DNA of 55,970 nt from Bacteroidales bacterium UBA1182 (lineage in GTDB: Bacteria > Bacteroidota > Bacteroidia > Bacteroidales > Bacteroidaceae), in NCBI GenBank assembly GCA_002310015.1, contig DBYQ01000051.1, positions 1 through 55,970 on the forward strand, read 5' to 3'. Positions 1-9,886 of the stretch are shown here, one piece after another. Made by a program: the position numbers and the translations under genes. The notes under the pieces are model-generated. The model saw only the letters and a list, made by a program, of their open reading frames with translations. It had not been told where the DNA came from and made no database searches. Within the stretch, counting starts at the first letter, position 1. Every line of letters begins with the position of its first letter.

Positions 1-24
1 GGACACACAAATTGAAACATCACC

Positions 25-70
25 GTGCCATTCTTCAAAATGGCACAGGGGGACTGTCCCTTTTGGGTCA
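25..70 (-). terminator. REP-like hairpin after cohesin gene; left 22-bp inverted repeat
   Basis: Directly beyond the stop codon of the 220-aa cohesin-like gene lies a GGGACAGTCCC palindrome, followed by a second hairpin with arms GTGCCAT/ATGGCAC (25-31 and 40-46). Bases 49-70 are the exact reverse complement of 15806-15827. The hairpins sit where an intrinsic terminator would be, but there is no clean T tract, so the terminator role is inference. A similar composite palindrome lies at 24561-24600, so this is probably a dispersed REP-like element. Confidence 0.55.
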
Positions 71-733
71 TCATTCTACCAGAATGATCTTATCATCTAC
101 GATATTGAGACCCTTCTGAAGTTCATTCAACGGCTGTCCGCCAAGATTAAAGATACCATTGGCTGACTTGTTTACAGAAAAGCCCTCCACTAGCGTTGTG
201 CTTGTAACGGTAAGGGTTGACTTGATGGAGTCTGTCGTATAAGACTTGTTGATGTCATTCTCTGACAGCTTGATGGATTTCATTATTATCGGGTAATCGC
301 CTTCAGCCATGTCTGTATTAAGGCTTGCTGTGATGGTAAAGAGCAATCCTTCATTTCCTGTAAAGGTCTCCTCGTACTGTGAGTTTATAAGGAAACGTAC
401 GGCTCCAGTCTCCTGTTGTATGGAACCCTGTATGGTGTGCTCATCGTCCTCCGGTAGGCGATCATCATTGAATACTGGCTCATCGACGAACTTACCTTTC
501 TTGTTGAATCCTATAGTCACACCTTCAGGAAGATAGAGGTCAAACTGTAGTCCACGTATCTCTGCGGTGTTCTTCATATAAACAGGCAGGGATACCTTTG
601 CGGCTCCTTGATCCACTGAAACAGGAGTGATGTACACCACATTGTCTATTCCGCTTACGTCTGTGTCCTGTGCCCTAAGTGTCAGAGCCTGTGCCATGCA
701 AAGCATGAGGATTAAAGAAACTGTCTTCTTCAT
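71..733 (-). CDS. Secreted cohesin-like protein with T9SS-like C-terminal tail (copy B)
   Basis: A 220-aa protein with a signal peptide (residues 1-21, ending ALTLRAQ). Residues about 30-175 read like a cohesin fold: alternating beta strands with VSLPVYMKN, GLQFDLYLPEGV, GAVRFLINS, EGLLFTITA and EGDYPIIM, the usual order in cohesin and related carbohydrate-binding jelly rolls. The last 30 residues (GIFNLGGQPLNELQKGLNIV then DDKIILVE) resemble the type A C-terminal sorting tails of Bacteroidales T9SS cargo. It lies 88 bp downstream of a dockerin-bearing C10 protease, and all three large secreted proteins here end in dockerins, so binding to those dockerins is the natural proposal. Copy A (10904-11566) differs at 15 of 220 residues. 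The cohesin call is by eye; another jelly-roll binding domain is possible. Confidence 0.65.
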   Translation of the reverse strand: MKKTVSLILMLCMAQALTLRAQDTDVSGIDNVVYITPVSVDQGAAKVSLPVYMKNTAEIRGLQFDLYLPEGVTIGFNKKGKFVDEPVFNDDRLPEDDEHTIQGSIQQETGAVRFLINSQYEETFTGNEGLLFTITASLNTDMAEGDYPIIMKSIKLSENDINKSYTTDSIKSTLTVTSTTLVEGFSVNKSANGIFNLGGQPLNELQKGLNIVDDKIILVE

Positions 734-821
734 TTTTTTATCTTATTTGATTCGTTTTTATATTCGTTTATGATTTCTCTCCATTCTATTTGTTTTACAA
801 TAATCTGTCAGCACCACTCCT

Positions 822-3800
822 CTACGGTTTACCTTTGAGGATGATATTTGCCACTCCAATGTAGTCACTGATGTCTATTTTACCATCATTGTTTACATCG
901 GCTGCAGTCTCATTGAATCCGTCAGGGGCATGCCCAAGGATATAGTTTGCTACACCAATGTAATCGCTGATGTCAACTACGTTATCACCGTTTACATCAC
1001 CTAGCATAGGCGCAAATATCGGGAAACCACCGTTTATGTATGCTGTATCCGCTACCCAGTGACGATAAATTCCAGTTGAATCATTGGCATCAACCCAAGC
1101 GTTGAGTGCAGAGAGAAGATCTGTAAATAATAGTCCATCTATTGAAATACATGGATTTAATACGATAACATCTTGAATAGAAGAAAAAGAGCTTGAATTA
1201 CTTGATGTTGATTCACGATATAGTTTTCCTATTTGGTTGATGTTGTTAGCAGGACTGTATAAATAGCTTGCTGTACCCGCGTGTAATACTCCCAACAATT
1301 GTCCTGTATAATGTCTTTGCGTATTTATTTCTCCAATGGAGTAACAGTTTTGTACATCTCCGTCTGAATAAGCAGCAATACCACCCGCATAAAAATTATA
1401 GCCATTATAGTCATAAATATTAGCAGAGGAATAACAATTATGTATCTCGCCGATACCACCATATAATGCCCACTCAGATCCTGTACTCCAGTCTCCAATA
1501 ATACCACCTGCGCCTTGCCAACAATAAATATTTCCCGAAGTAGAGCAATTTATTATTTTAATCCCTGCCAAGTCTTGTGTTCCACCAAGAATTCCTCCTG
1601 CTTCATAGATACCATATATATTACAATTTATAGAATGGCAATTATTTATAAAAACGTCATCATACAAAAAACCATCAAACACTCCATAACCACTTGCGTA
1701 ACTTCCACATAGTCCACCAACTTGTTTTTTGCCACGAACATTTGCATTTTGCAGAATGATATTTGAAAACTTGCCTAAATAGACAAAACCAAAAAGTCCG
1801 ACAAAATCATTGTTTTCATTTATATGTATATTTCGGATGGTTTTATTACAACCATCAACATTACCATTAAAACAGATGGCCCTATTGATACCGATAGGCA
1901 TCCAGCGATAACCGTCCAAGTCTATGTCTGATTGTATTGTTATCTTTTTACCCTCAAAGGAATATGGTTCTTGTCCATTTAAACCGTTAACACGACTGGC
2001 AAGCCATGCTAAACCCTCTGCGGAATTGATAAAAACATTTCCTTGTGCATCTTCTAAATACCCATCCGGTATGCTCATAACAATATCGGTCCAATAAGGG
2101 AGTTCAAATAGGAACTCTATACCCTGTCCCCAGCCACCATATATGGTATCATTACATATTGGCTTAACAAATATTTTGTAGGTCTTTCCTAAAGTCAGTC
2201 CCTGGATATCTTTTACATTAGTATCAACAAACAATATTGTTGATGTAGATTCTAAAGAATCTATGTCATAATATTTTATTTTCCACGATGAAACTCCATC
2301 ATGAGACCTCCAGGATAAGCGCAATGTGTTTAATCCGTCAACAATAAGATTCATACCTGATAAATCTTCTACATTAGGACAGGCTACAACTTGTTTATTT
2401 CCCAATATAGGATAACCTCCGTTTTCATTGCTCTTATCTGCCTCCCACATTCGCCATCCTAAGTTCTCGCTTTTTACAAACTCGTTCAATGCCGTCAATA
2501 AATCGGAACATGCTTTGTCGTTTATAATTACAGTTGTGTCTAATAAGGTGCTGTTTATTTGGAAAGTAATGTAATTCATAGCATTACTTGTTCCATCAAT
2601 GTTCACATTACCAACCCAATTGGGCCTATAACAATTAATTAACGATACCTGATCATTGTATGCGCTGAAGGCTCCACTCCAACCAGCAAAATTGGAAATC
2701 AAGCCAATTGAGTAACAGTTTTTTATTATGGAAGCTCTTGAACATCCAACCATTCCGCCAATTGTGCCATAACATATTTCACTTGTAGAGGTGATATTGC
2801 AATTCGAAAAACAATTTAACAACTCTTGTCCGCCTTGTTTCTTGTTGTTATATCCATCCATTTCGCCTATGAGCCCCCCTATCTGGTCTGAATTGGCGTC
2901 AATGTTACCATTAATAACTCCACAATTTTTTATTTGTAAAGCATGCATTGTTCCGGCAAGAGTTCCAGCACTATATGCGTGTGATGTAATTGATGGATTT
3001 TTAAATATGATATCTTGAATTGTATCTCCATAAAAGCTAGAAAAAAAACCGGCACCATTACTTAGACTTGGATCATAATTGGGTTCTATTATTGTCATAT
3101 TTGAAATAATATGCCCTCGGCCATCTATATTTTTATTTGATGCACCGTTCAAATTAACAGGTCTCCATATTTTTCCAGACAAGTCTATGTCAGACTCAAT
3201 GAACAAGTTGAAAGAACTACATTCATCGATTGTTGCTGCCCACCATGCTAGTCCTTCCGCTGTAGTTACAACAATATTACATCCATTTATTGAATAACCT
3301 TCTGGTTGCTGCGTTACAGCATCCTGCCAATACTCTGCCATCAAGATCGTAATTTTCTTACCATGAGGCAGACAAATTGGTCGAATATAAAAATCATATA
3401 ATTTCAAATAAGTTAACCCTTTTATTTCAATACTCGTAGTAGTAGATGTTATCTTAGTACCGTTGCCAGGAGTAAAACCCTTCAAACCATATTCAATCTC
3501 CCATAAATCAGAATTACCTCTCTCTTGCCATTCAAGATGAATCGTTGAATCGTTAACTACATATGCAACAGGATTGCTTACCATCCTGCAGGAATTCTCT
3601 TGCCCTATCAGAAAACAGAAACCTTCATTAATTAAACTGCCATCGTATTCAATTGTAAAACAGCTTTGCGTACTAACTATTGGGGTACAGATATCTGCCG
3701 TAGTCGATGTTAGAACGTAATCTTTGAATTGACCAATCATACCTCCCAAATTATAACTAACTTCTATTTCTTGATCGTCTAAAAATAGAGCATCCAACAC

Positions 3801-5135
3801 TAGTTGTTTAGTTGAATTGGCTGATACAAAAGATACAATACTGGTAAACATGTTGGTTTTATGGTTCGTAACCGTATATGAATTATGTCCTAACAAATGA
3901 TAAAATTCTAAAGGTTCATCCACAATAAAAGTACTTGTCCCTTTCATTTGACCTAGGATGACTTTACCAGTATTATCGGGAACAATACCTACAAGAGCGG
4001 ATTGTGAACTGCTAAAATCTTTGTCTGAAGGAGTAACGGAAGTGGTTAAGTACCAGCCATCACAAAAACCGCCCCAACCGAAATTGAAATGAAAGTAATC
4101 ATTAGAGTTGTATCCATCGCATACAAAGCTATGTCCACCATTATTGCCATGACCACTGTAAATCATCGGGCAATTGGCAGCAATATTTTCACGAAGGAGG
4201 TTATTCCATTCATCATTGGTGAAAGTGTTTCTCTCAGCATAACTTAAATCAGGACTGAAACGGAAGAAATTAATCAGTCCTGCGCGAGCATCGACATCAT
4301 TAGAACTACTTTCATACGCGCCATAACTCATATTACTTGCTACGCCACAGTTATACATGAGTTTCGCAACGGCCGATATCTGTTGTGGGGTGCTTAATTC
4401 CGTCAACGCAGACGGCATATCATCAAAATCATAAGTGATTGCTTCATAGTTAACGGTCAATTCACCATAGTTTGTTTCATAACTATGCGTACCACGCCCT
4501 GGCGTAGGATCACTCCAATATTTGACTATCTGCGCCATTGCGGTTGCTACACATCCGGTTTGTGCGTGCCCTCCAGGCCCATTAGCATCTTCAGGACAAA
4601 GAGAATTATAATACTGACCTTGATCCCAGGTTGTTGTAAGTAACGGGCCTACGCTATCGGGTAGTGAGGGAGAACGGTTTGGTGCAGCAGAACGTAAATT
4701 TGCTTTATATATCCCAGTCGTACTTATTGGTTCTGACTCTATTGCCGCTTCCATTTGTGCAGCCAAATCATCAAAGAATCCTTTGATATGCTCCGGCAAA
4801 TCTACTGAACCATCTTCTGAAATGGGCCAGGTGCTACTCAAACTGTAGCCCAAGACCTGTTGTGCAATGTCATCAGCACTGACAAGAACAAACGCCCCGC
4901 CATCAACATTGACAATGTAGAATGCCGGACGGTTGCTATAGGGCATCATATGTGTATAAACTATAGAACTAGAAGGTTCGGATTGTGAACCTCTCATGGG
5001 CGCTCTTTGTGCTGTTGTTGATTTGGGTACAAACTGCTGTGCTACCTCTATGGCACGTTGTGGATCGACTGGATTTGCTGTAACAGCAGATACAAATACT
5101 AATGCCAGTAATGCTAAGATAGTCTTTTTTTTCAT
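822..5135 (-). CDS. Secreted C10 (streptopain-like) cysteine protease with FN3, GLUG repeats and dockerin
   Basis: A 1437-aa multidomain protein. Residues 1-20 are a signal peptide. Residues 21-160 are a C10 propeptide/inhibitor-like region (YIVNVDGGAFVLVSADD). The peptidase domain runs about 160-385, with catalytic Cys195 in QTGCVATAMAQIVKYW and His335 in GGHSFVCDGY, followed by the family's FNFGWGG. Two FN3-like domains (about 515-590 and 925-1008) alternate with two GLUG-rich beta-helix arrays (about 600-912 and 1015-1330; GGLIGEM, GGMVGC, GGLCGS, GGILGG). The C-terminal 59 residues form a type I dockerin-like pair, DVNGDNVVD and DVNNDGKID, each followed by ISDYIGVAN. It lies 70 bp after the paralogous protease and 88 bp before the cohesin-like gene, probably in one transcript. 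Export and protein degradation at the cell surface are inferred; the substrate is unknown. Confidence 0.85.
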   Translation of the reverse strand: MKKKTILALLALVFVSAVTANPVDPQRAIEVAQQFVPKSTTAQRAPMRGSQSEPSSSIVYTHMMPYSNRPAFYIVNVDGGAFVLVSADDIAQQVLGYSLSSTWPISEDGSVDLPEHIKGFFDDLAAQMEAAIESEPISTTGIYKANLRSAAPNRSPSLPDSVGPLLTTTWDQGQYYNSLCPEDANGPGGHAQTGCVATAMAQIVKYWSDPTPGRGTHSYETNYGELTVNYEAITYDFDDMPSALTELSTPQQISAVAKLMYNCGVASNMSYGAYESSSNDVDARAGLINFFRFSPDLSYAERNTFTNDEWNNLLRENIAANCPMIYSGHGNNGGHSFVCDGYNSNDYFHFNFGWGGFCDGWYLTTSVTPSDKDFSSSQSALVGIVPDNTGKVILGQMKGTSTFIVDEPLEFYHLLGHNSYTVTNHKTNMFTSIVSFVSANSTKQLVLDALFLDDQEIEVSYNLGGMIGQFKDYVLTSTTADICTPIVSTQSCFTIEYDGSLINEGFCFLIGQENSCRMVSNPVAYVVNDSTIHLEWQERGNSDLWEIEYGLKGFTPGNGTKITSTTTSIEIKGLTYLKLYDFYIRPICLPHGKKITILMAEYWQDAVTQQPEGYSINGCNIVVTTAEGLAWWAATIDECSSFNLFIESDIDLSGKIWRPVNLNGASNKNIDGRGHIISNMTIIEPNYDPSLSNGAGFFSSFYGDTIQDIIFKNPSITSHAYSAGTLAGTMHALQIKNCGVINGNIDANSDQIGGLIGEMDGYNNKKQGGQELLNCFSNCNITSTSEICYGTIGGMVGCSRASIIKNCYSIGLISNFAGWSGAFSAYNDQVSLINCYRPNWVGNVNIDGTSNAMNYITFQINSTLLDTTVIINDKACSDLLTALNEFVKSENLGWRMWEADKSNENGGYPILGNKQVVACPNVEDLSGMNLIVDGLNTLRLSWRSHDGVSSWKIKYYDIDSLESTSTILFVDTNVKDIQGLTLGKTYKIFVKPICNDTIYGGWGQGIEFLFELPYWTDIVMSIPDGYLEDAQGNVFINSAEGLAWLASRVNGLNGQEPYSFEGKKITIQSDIDLDGYRWMPIGINRAICFNGNVDGCNKTIRNIHINENNDFVGLFGFVYLGKFSNIILQNANVRGKKQVGGLCGSYASGYGVFDGFLYDDVFINNCHSINCNIYGIYEAGGILGGTQDLAGIKIINCSTSGNIYCWQGAGGIIGDWSTGSEWALYGGIGEIHNCYSSANIYDYNGYNFYAGGIAAYSDGDVQNCYSIGEINTQRHYTGQLLGVLHAGTASYLYSPANNINQIGKLYRESTSSNSSSFSSIQDVIVLNPCISIDGLLFTDLLSALNAWVDANDSTGIYRHWVADTAYINGGFPIFAPMLGDVNGDNVVDISDYIGVANYILGHAPDGFNETAADVNNDGKIDISDYIGVANIILKGKP

Positions 5136-5205
5136 TGCTTTATGTTCTTGTGTTACAATTCTTTGATATACTCATTTTTTAGGAATACTTAGAATAAACT
5201 GTCCT

Positions 5206-8200
5206 CTAAGGTTTCCCCGTAAGAATGATATTTGCCACTCCGATGTAGTCGCTTATATCTATTTTACCATCATTGTTTATATCGGCAGCAGTTTCATTGA
5301 ACCCATCAGCAGCATGTCCAAGGATATAGTTTGCAACACCGATGTAATCGCTGATGTCAACGATGTTATCACCATTTACATCACCTGACATAGGAGCAAA
5401 TATCGGGAAACCACCATTAATATTTGCGGTATCTGCCACCCAGTAGCGGTATTGACCTTTTGTGTTATTTGCATCTACCCAAGCGTTGAGGGCAGCAACT
5501 AAATCAGTATAGAATGCATCACCTATGTATGATGGAGTATTGAGCGTCCAGGTTGTTCCACTGCCAGAGAAGCTGGAGTTATTTAATGTGTTGCAGCTGT
5601 TGTGGGTGATTCCCAAACTTGTTTCATAATTTTTATAATAGCAATTTGAGACAATCTCAGGGCTATTTGCGGCACTAGTTATAATTCCAGAATAATCAAA
5701 TTCATCAGATATTTCAGTAACAACATAACAATTAATTATAGAACTTTCTGATGGAATACCACATATTCCACCATTATACTGTCGATTACTGCTAACCTTA
5801 GTTACATCATATCTTGATGAAACATCTCCGATAAAACAACTGTTAATAATACTTGTAGAGGGCCCTGAACTATTTCCGGCTATTCCTCCTACAGATTCTA
5901 GTCCACAAACACGTCCTTCAGCAACGCAATTAAGTATATTAACGCTAGTTGCTCGTCCCACAAGAGATCCTGCTTCGTTTAAACCTGTGACATCACATTG
6001 ACGTAAAACAAGATTTTGAATACTACCACTAACCATATATCCAACCAAGCCTACGCAATCTGCCAACTCATTACAATACAGCCCCGTAATAGTATGACCA
6101 TTACCAATTATATCACAGCCACCAATATGATTTATCCATGAAGAACCAATAGGAGTCCACCTGTACGCACTTAAATCAATATCTTTTGCAATATTAATTT
6201 TCTTACCCCAGAAATTATTATGTTCCATTTCATTCAATCCATTACTTAAACTTGATAGCCAAGCCAAGCCTTCTGCTGATGATATGTATACATTGCCATT
6301 TACGTCTTCAGTATATCCTTCTGGTTGCGAAACTACGACCTCAGTCCATCGCAACTTATCGGGGATATATGTCACATGGTTACTCCAATTACTTGAATCA
6401 TTTTCACAAACAGCGCGAACATAAAAGTCTAAAGGATGGCCTATAGGAATATTTTTCAATATACATGGATTGCTGCTGACAGATATAATAGTGCCAGAAT
6501 CTATGCTTTGTTCAGATAGGACATATAACACCTCCCAATAATCAGGATTACCGGTTTGTTTCCATGATAAATTCGTTCCAATGATTGTATCACCTATACT
6601 GGTAGCATTAGAAACGATTAAATTAGTAGGATTGAAACAAGAGGGTTCATAATAGTCTCCAAAAACTGGATAACCAGTATTTTTATTTAACACCCATGTT
6701 TTCAGATTCTGATCATTTTGTTTTTTTACCCAAGCATTTAAAGCACTCAATAAATCATCATGTACAATACCAGAAATTGTTACCGGAATCAACAAAGTGT
6801 TTTTATTCCCATTATGATGAAAATGTGCTGTATCAGAAATAATTACATCAGAGTGATCGCCACAAAAACCTAATAAATCAAATCCTATATTGTTGTCATC
6901 TCGTCCATATAAATTATAAATTTGAGCTTTCTGATCATTATATCCGATAAGATTACCCTTGGGGTGATTATAATTAGAATCATAAAAAACTTCTCCAATT
7001 GAAAAACAGTTGTAGACAATAGACCTCTGCCTAAAACTTCCAATCAATCCTCCTCTTCCCATTTCCCATGCATCGAAATCACATGCTGTGATAAACACAT
7101 CACCCGTAGAATAACAGTTGCTAACCCTAACATCTCCATACACCAAACCGAAAAGGCCACCACAAGCTTCTCTTCCTGAAACATTACCCGAAGCGGAACA
7201 ATTGTATACCATCGTCAATACGTCTTCTCCATCGGATTTAATCTCACCACATAATGAGCCTGCCCCTCCATTACCAAACACATCTACCGAAGAATGACAA
7301 TTACTCATTTCATAACATGCTTCTAGGCTTCCAGCAAGTCCGCCAATTACAGATGACGGCAACCAATACTGAGAATCATTGCCAATAGGCTTCAAAGAAC
7401 TGGAAACGGAACCGCCGTCCATCCTGACGTTTTTAATGATTCCTCTGTAAACTTTTCCAAATAATCCTAGATTTGAACCGTCTTCTCTAACGTATATATT
7501 TGAAATAGAATGATCTTGTCCATCAAATGTTCCTGAAAACGTAGTCCATTCCCAATTAAGATAGCGCCCCATTGGATACCAACGGTATCCTTTAAGATTA
7601 ATGTCTGACGCCAAAGTTATAGTCTTTCCTTCAAAAGTATTTGGTAGATGACCGTTTAATCCATTGACTAATATAGAAAGCCATGCCAAACCTTCTGGAG
7701 ATTTAATTTCAACATTTCCATTTGAATCTAACACAAATCCTTCAGGTTGTTCTTTTACAATATCTGTCCAATATGGATCCAAAACTATTGTATGTTTAAT
7801 CCATGGAGAGAATCTATTCTTCTCATCACAAGACCTGACATATATGTCATAAGTAGCGTGCTTTGTCAAGTTATCAATTTTAATATCTGGTGATTCAATA
7901 TCAATGATAGTTCCTTCTCCTTGCACAAATCCAGCAAGGCCATATTCTATTTGCCAACGCATAGGAGCAGTATTATTTATATTTACTACATGCAGCGATG
8001 TCGTATCTCTATCTATTTCAACTGTAGGTATCTGACAATCTTTTTCTGTTCTAATATATAAGGAAAAACCTTTAGCGTTCAAATAGCCATTGTAGTTAAG
8101 GGAAACTGCATTACCAAGATTAATTGAACTTAAATCCGTGTCCATTGAGTTAATTAACTTTCCATCAATAGAAACTGATTGACCATCAAAATGCATAATA

Positions 8201-9531
8201 TCTATCATGGCGTTTTCTGATGCATCAGAACAAGTGAAAACCACATTGTTGTAACAATTGTTTGAATAATCAGTACTGAGATATTTGTTATGTCCCATAG
8301 AACTATAAAATTCCATCGGATCATCAAATGCGAATTCACTGTTTCCTAACGTTTGTCCAATAATTATATTAGATGCACTGTCAGGTTTTATGCCCAAAAT
8401 CGCTCCGAATGATGATGCGTAAACAATTCCTTCATCATCATTGACAGCAGACATAAGATACCATCCATCAGACAGACCTCCCCATCCAAAATTAAAATGA
8501 AAAAAGCCATCTACATTATATCCATCACAAATAAATGAGTGATTGCTATTGTTCACATAGATAGGATTTCCGGTTGCAAGATCTTCTTTAAACAATTCAT
8601 TCCATTCATCTTCAGTATAGTAAAACTTTTGAGCATAACTAAGGTTGGGACTGTATTTAAAGAAATTAATAAAACCGCCACGAGCATCGCCTGTTATTGC
8701 GCTACTTTCATTTGAGCTATAAAGCATATTTGCTGCCACTCCGCAATCGTATATTAACCGTGCAACAGCTTCTATTTGTTCTCCTGTGCTTTCGGCTGTC
8801 AAAGAAACAGGCATATTATCAAAGTCGTAAAATGATTCCTCGAAGTTAACTGTAAGAATATTATCATTGCTGTTGTAACTGTGCGTTCCACGTCCATGAG
8901 AAGGATAACTCCAGTAGTTGATTATTTGTGCCATTGCAATGGCTACACAACCTGTCTGTGTGTGTCCGTCTGGACCATCTACATCTTCTGGGCATAACGC
9001 ATTGTAGAATTGTCCTTGATTCCAAGTGGTAGTGAGAAGAGGGCCTACGCTATCGGGTAGTGAGGGAGAACGATTTGATGCAGCAGAACGTAAATTTGCT
9101 TTATACGCCCCAGTCGCACTTATTGGTTCTGATTCTATTGCTGATTCCATTTGTGCAGCCAAATCATCAAAGAATCCATTGATTTGCTCCGGTAATTCAA
9201 CTGAACCATCTTCTGAAACAGGCCAGGTGCTACTCAAACTGTAGCCCAAGACCTGATGTGCAATGTCATCAGCACTGACAAGAACAAACGCTCCGCCATC
9301 CACATTGACAATGTAGAATGCCGGGCGGTTGCTGTTGGGCATCATATGTGTATAAACTATAGAACTAGAAGGTTCGGATTGTGAACCTCTCATGGGCGCT
9401 CTTTGTGCTGTTGTTGATTTGGGTACAAACTGCTGTGCTACCTCTATGGCACGTTGTGGATCGACTGGATTTGCCGTAACAGCAGATACGAATGCTAATG
9501 TAAGCAAAGCAAGGATAGTCCTTTTTCTCAT
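5206..9531 (-). CDS. Secreted C10 (streptopain-like) cysteine protease paralog with FN3, GLUG repeats and dockerin
   Basis: A 1441-aa paralog of the adjacent protease. The start at 9531 gives a clean signal peptide (MRKRTILALLTLAFVSAVTA); an in-frame ATG at 9597 would add 22 hydrophilic residues and is probably leader sequence. The first 160 residues nearly match the neighbour. Catalytic Cys195 (QTGCVAIAMAQ) and His331 (HSFICDGY, then FNFGWGG) are present. FN3-like domains lie at about 497-577 and 964-1057, GLUG-rich arrays at about 587-964 and 1060-1334, and a dockerin-like pair at 1382-1441. Beyond the protease domain the sequence diverges strongly from the neighbour, while both ends are conserved. 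A Bacteroidetes-type promoter lies at 9673-9703. It heads a likely three-gene transcript: protease, protease, cohesin-like. Confidence 0.85.
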   Translation of the reverse strand: MRKRTILALLTLAFVSAVTANPVDPQRAIEVAQQFVPKSTTAQRAPMRGSQSEPSSSIVYTHMMPNSNRPAFYIVNVDGGAFVLVSADDIAHQVLGYSLSSTWPVSEDGSVELPEQINGFFDDLAAQMESAIESEPISATGAYKANLRSAASNRSPSLPDSVGPLLTTTWNQGQFYNALCPEDVDGPDGHTQTGCVAIAMAQIINYWSYPSHGRGTHSYNSNDNILTVNFEESFYDFDNMPVSLTAESTGEQIEAVARLIYDCGVAANMLYSSNESSAITGDARGGFINFFKYSPNLSYAQKFYYTEDEWNELFKEDLATGNPIYVNNSNHSFICDGYNVDGFFHFNFGWGGLSDGWYLMSAVNDDEGIVYASSFGAILGIKPDSASNIIIGQTLGNSEFAFDDPMEFYSSMGHNKYLSTDYSNNCYNNVVFTCSDASENAMIDIMHFDGQSVSIDGKLINSMDTDLSSINLGNAVSLNYNGYLNAKGFSLYIRTEKDCQIPTVEIDRDTTSLHVVNINNTAPMRWQIEYGLAGFVQGEGTIIDIESPDIKIDNLTKHATYDIYVRSCDEKNRFSPWIKHTIVLDPYWTDIVKEQPEGFVLDSNGNVEIKSPEGLAWLSILVNGLNGHLPNTFEGKTITLASDINLKGYRWYPMGRYLNWEWTTFSGTFDGQDHSISNIYVREDGSNLGLFGKVYRGIIKNVRMDGGSVSSSLKPIGNDSQYWLPSSVIGGLAGSLEACYEMSNCHSSVDVFGNGGAGSLCGEIKSDGEDVLTMVYNCSASGNVSGREACGGLFGLVYGDVRVSNCYSTGDVFITACDFDAWEMGRGGLIGSFRQRSIVYNCFSIGEVFYDSNYNHPKGNLIGYNDQKAQIYNLYGRDDNNIGFDLLGFCGDHSDVIISDTAHFHHNGNKNTLLIPVTISGIVHDDLLSALNAWVKKQNDQNLKTWVLNKNTGYPVFGDYYEPSCFNPTNLIVSNATSIGDTIIGTNLSWKQTGNPDYWEVLYVLSEQSIDSGTIISVSSNPCILKNIPIGHPLDFYVRAVCENDSSNWSNHVTYIPDKLRWTEVVVSQPEGYTEDVNGNVYISSAEGLAWLSSLSNGLNEMEHNNFWGKKINIAKDIDLSAYRWTPIGSSWINHIGGCDIIGNGHTITGLYCNELADCVGLVGYMVSGSIQNLVLRQCDVTGLNEAGSLVGRATSVNILNCVAEGRVCGLESVGGIAGNSSGPSTSIINSCFIGDVSSRYDVTKVSSNRQYNGGICGIPSESSIINCYVVTEISDEFDYSGIITSAANSPEIVSNCYYKNYETSLGITHNSCNTLNNSSFSGSGTTWTLNTPSYIGDAFYTDLVAALNAWVDANNTKGQYRYWVADTANINGGFPIFAPMSGDVNGDNIVDISDYIGVANYILGHAADGFNETAADINNDGKIDISDYIGVANIILTGKP

Positions 9532-9680
9532 AAGTCTTATAGTCCTTTTCCGCCGGGCACTATGCGGATATAAACAAAAGAAAGTGTGAGCCCACATAAC
9601 TCTATAGAATAAAGCTATACGCTTTCTAATATGTCAGCACAAGGAGAGCATATTGCGCTCCGATGCCAAAAGCAAATATA
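9532..9680 (-). repeat. Shared leader sequence, copy 1 (5' UTR of C10 operon)
   Basis: The bases upstream of the 9531 start closely match those upstream of the 14804 start: the 3' part aligns with 14805-14873 and the 5' part with 15037-15108. The leader includes an in-frame upstream ATG (MWAHTFFCLYPHSARRKRTI) in both copies. It can fold short hairpins: arms GGAGC/GCTC, AAAGC-GTATA-GCTTT, and TCCGC/GCGGA near the start codon. A regulatory role is inferred only from its conservation between the two operons. Confidence 0.65.
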
Positions 9681-9703
9681 GTGCAAGCCGAGAGAAATGC
9701 AAA
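9673..9703 (-). promoter_or_regulatory. Bacteroidetes-type promoter of the C10 operon
   Basis: On the minus strand there is TTTG at 9703-9700, a 19-nt spacer, and TATATTTG at 9680-9673, matching the -33 TTTG / -7 TAnnTTTG consensus. Predicted transcription starts near 9665, giving a leader of about 130 nt. A perfect palindrome, AAAATAAGC-TC-GCTTATTTT (9701-9720), overlaps the -33 element and could be an operator. Confidence 0.65.
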
Positions 9704-9831
9704 ATAAGCTCGCTTATTTTTATTTCCGAGGCGAAAACTATATTCAACCGAAGCTTAAATATACACATTATTTTATATGCAAATACTGTACGTTTTTATT
9801 GTCTGTAAATAGTTTGCAAACCTTGCAAAGA

Positions 9832-9863
9832 TTTGGATGCTCACTGGATAATGATTATTTTTG
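9832..9863 (+). promoter_or_regulatory. Promoter of the BRO-N gene
   Basis: TTTG at 9832-9835, a 20-nt spacer, then TATTTTTG at 9856-9863, 23 bp before the ATG at 9887. This fits the Bacteroidetes consensus. The rest of the 355-bp gene-free stretch (9532-9886) holds the divergent C10 operon leader and promoter. Confidence 0.6.
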
Positions 9864-9886
9864 TAAGGTGTAAAACATAAAAAGCC

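Noticed and set aside
822..9531. CRISPR or tandem DNA array in the repetitive protease genes
   Set aside because: The repeats are degenerate protein-level GLUG motifs in open frames, not conserved DNA repeats with spacers.
9532..9597. Start of the second C10 protease at 9597 (22 extra residues)
   Set aside because: The extension is the repeated leader, shared in frame with the 14870 start of an unrelated protein, and it displaces the signal peptide from the N-terminus.
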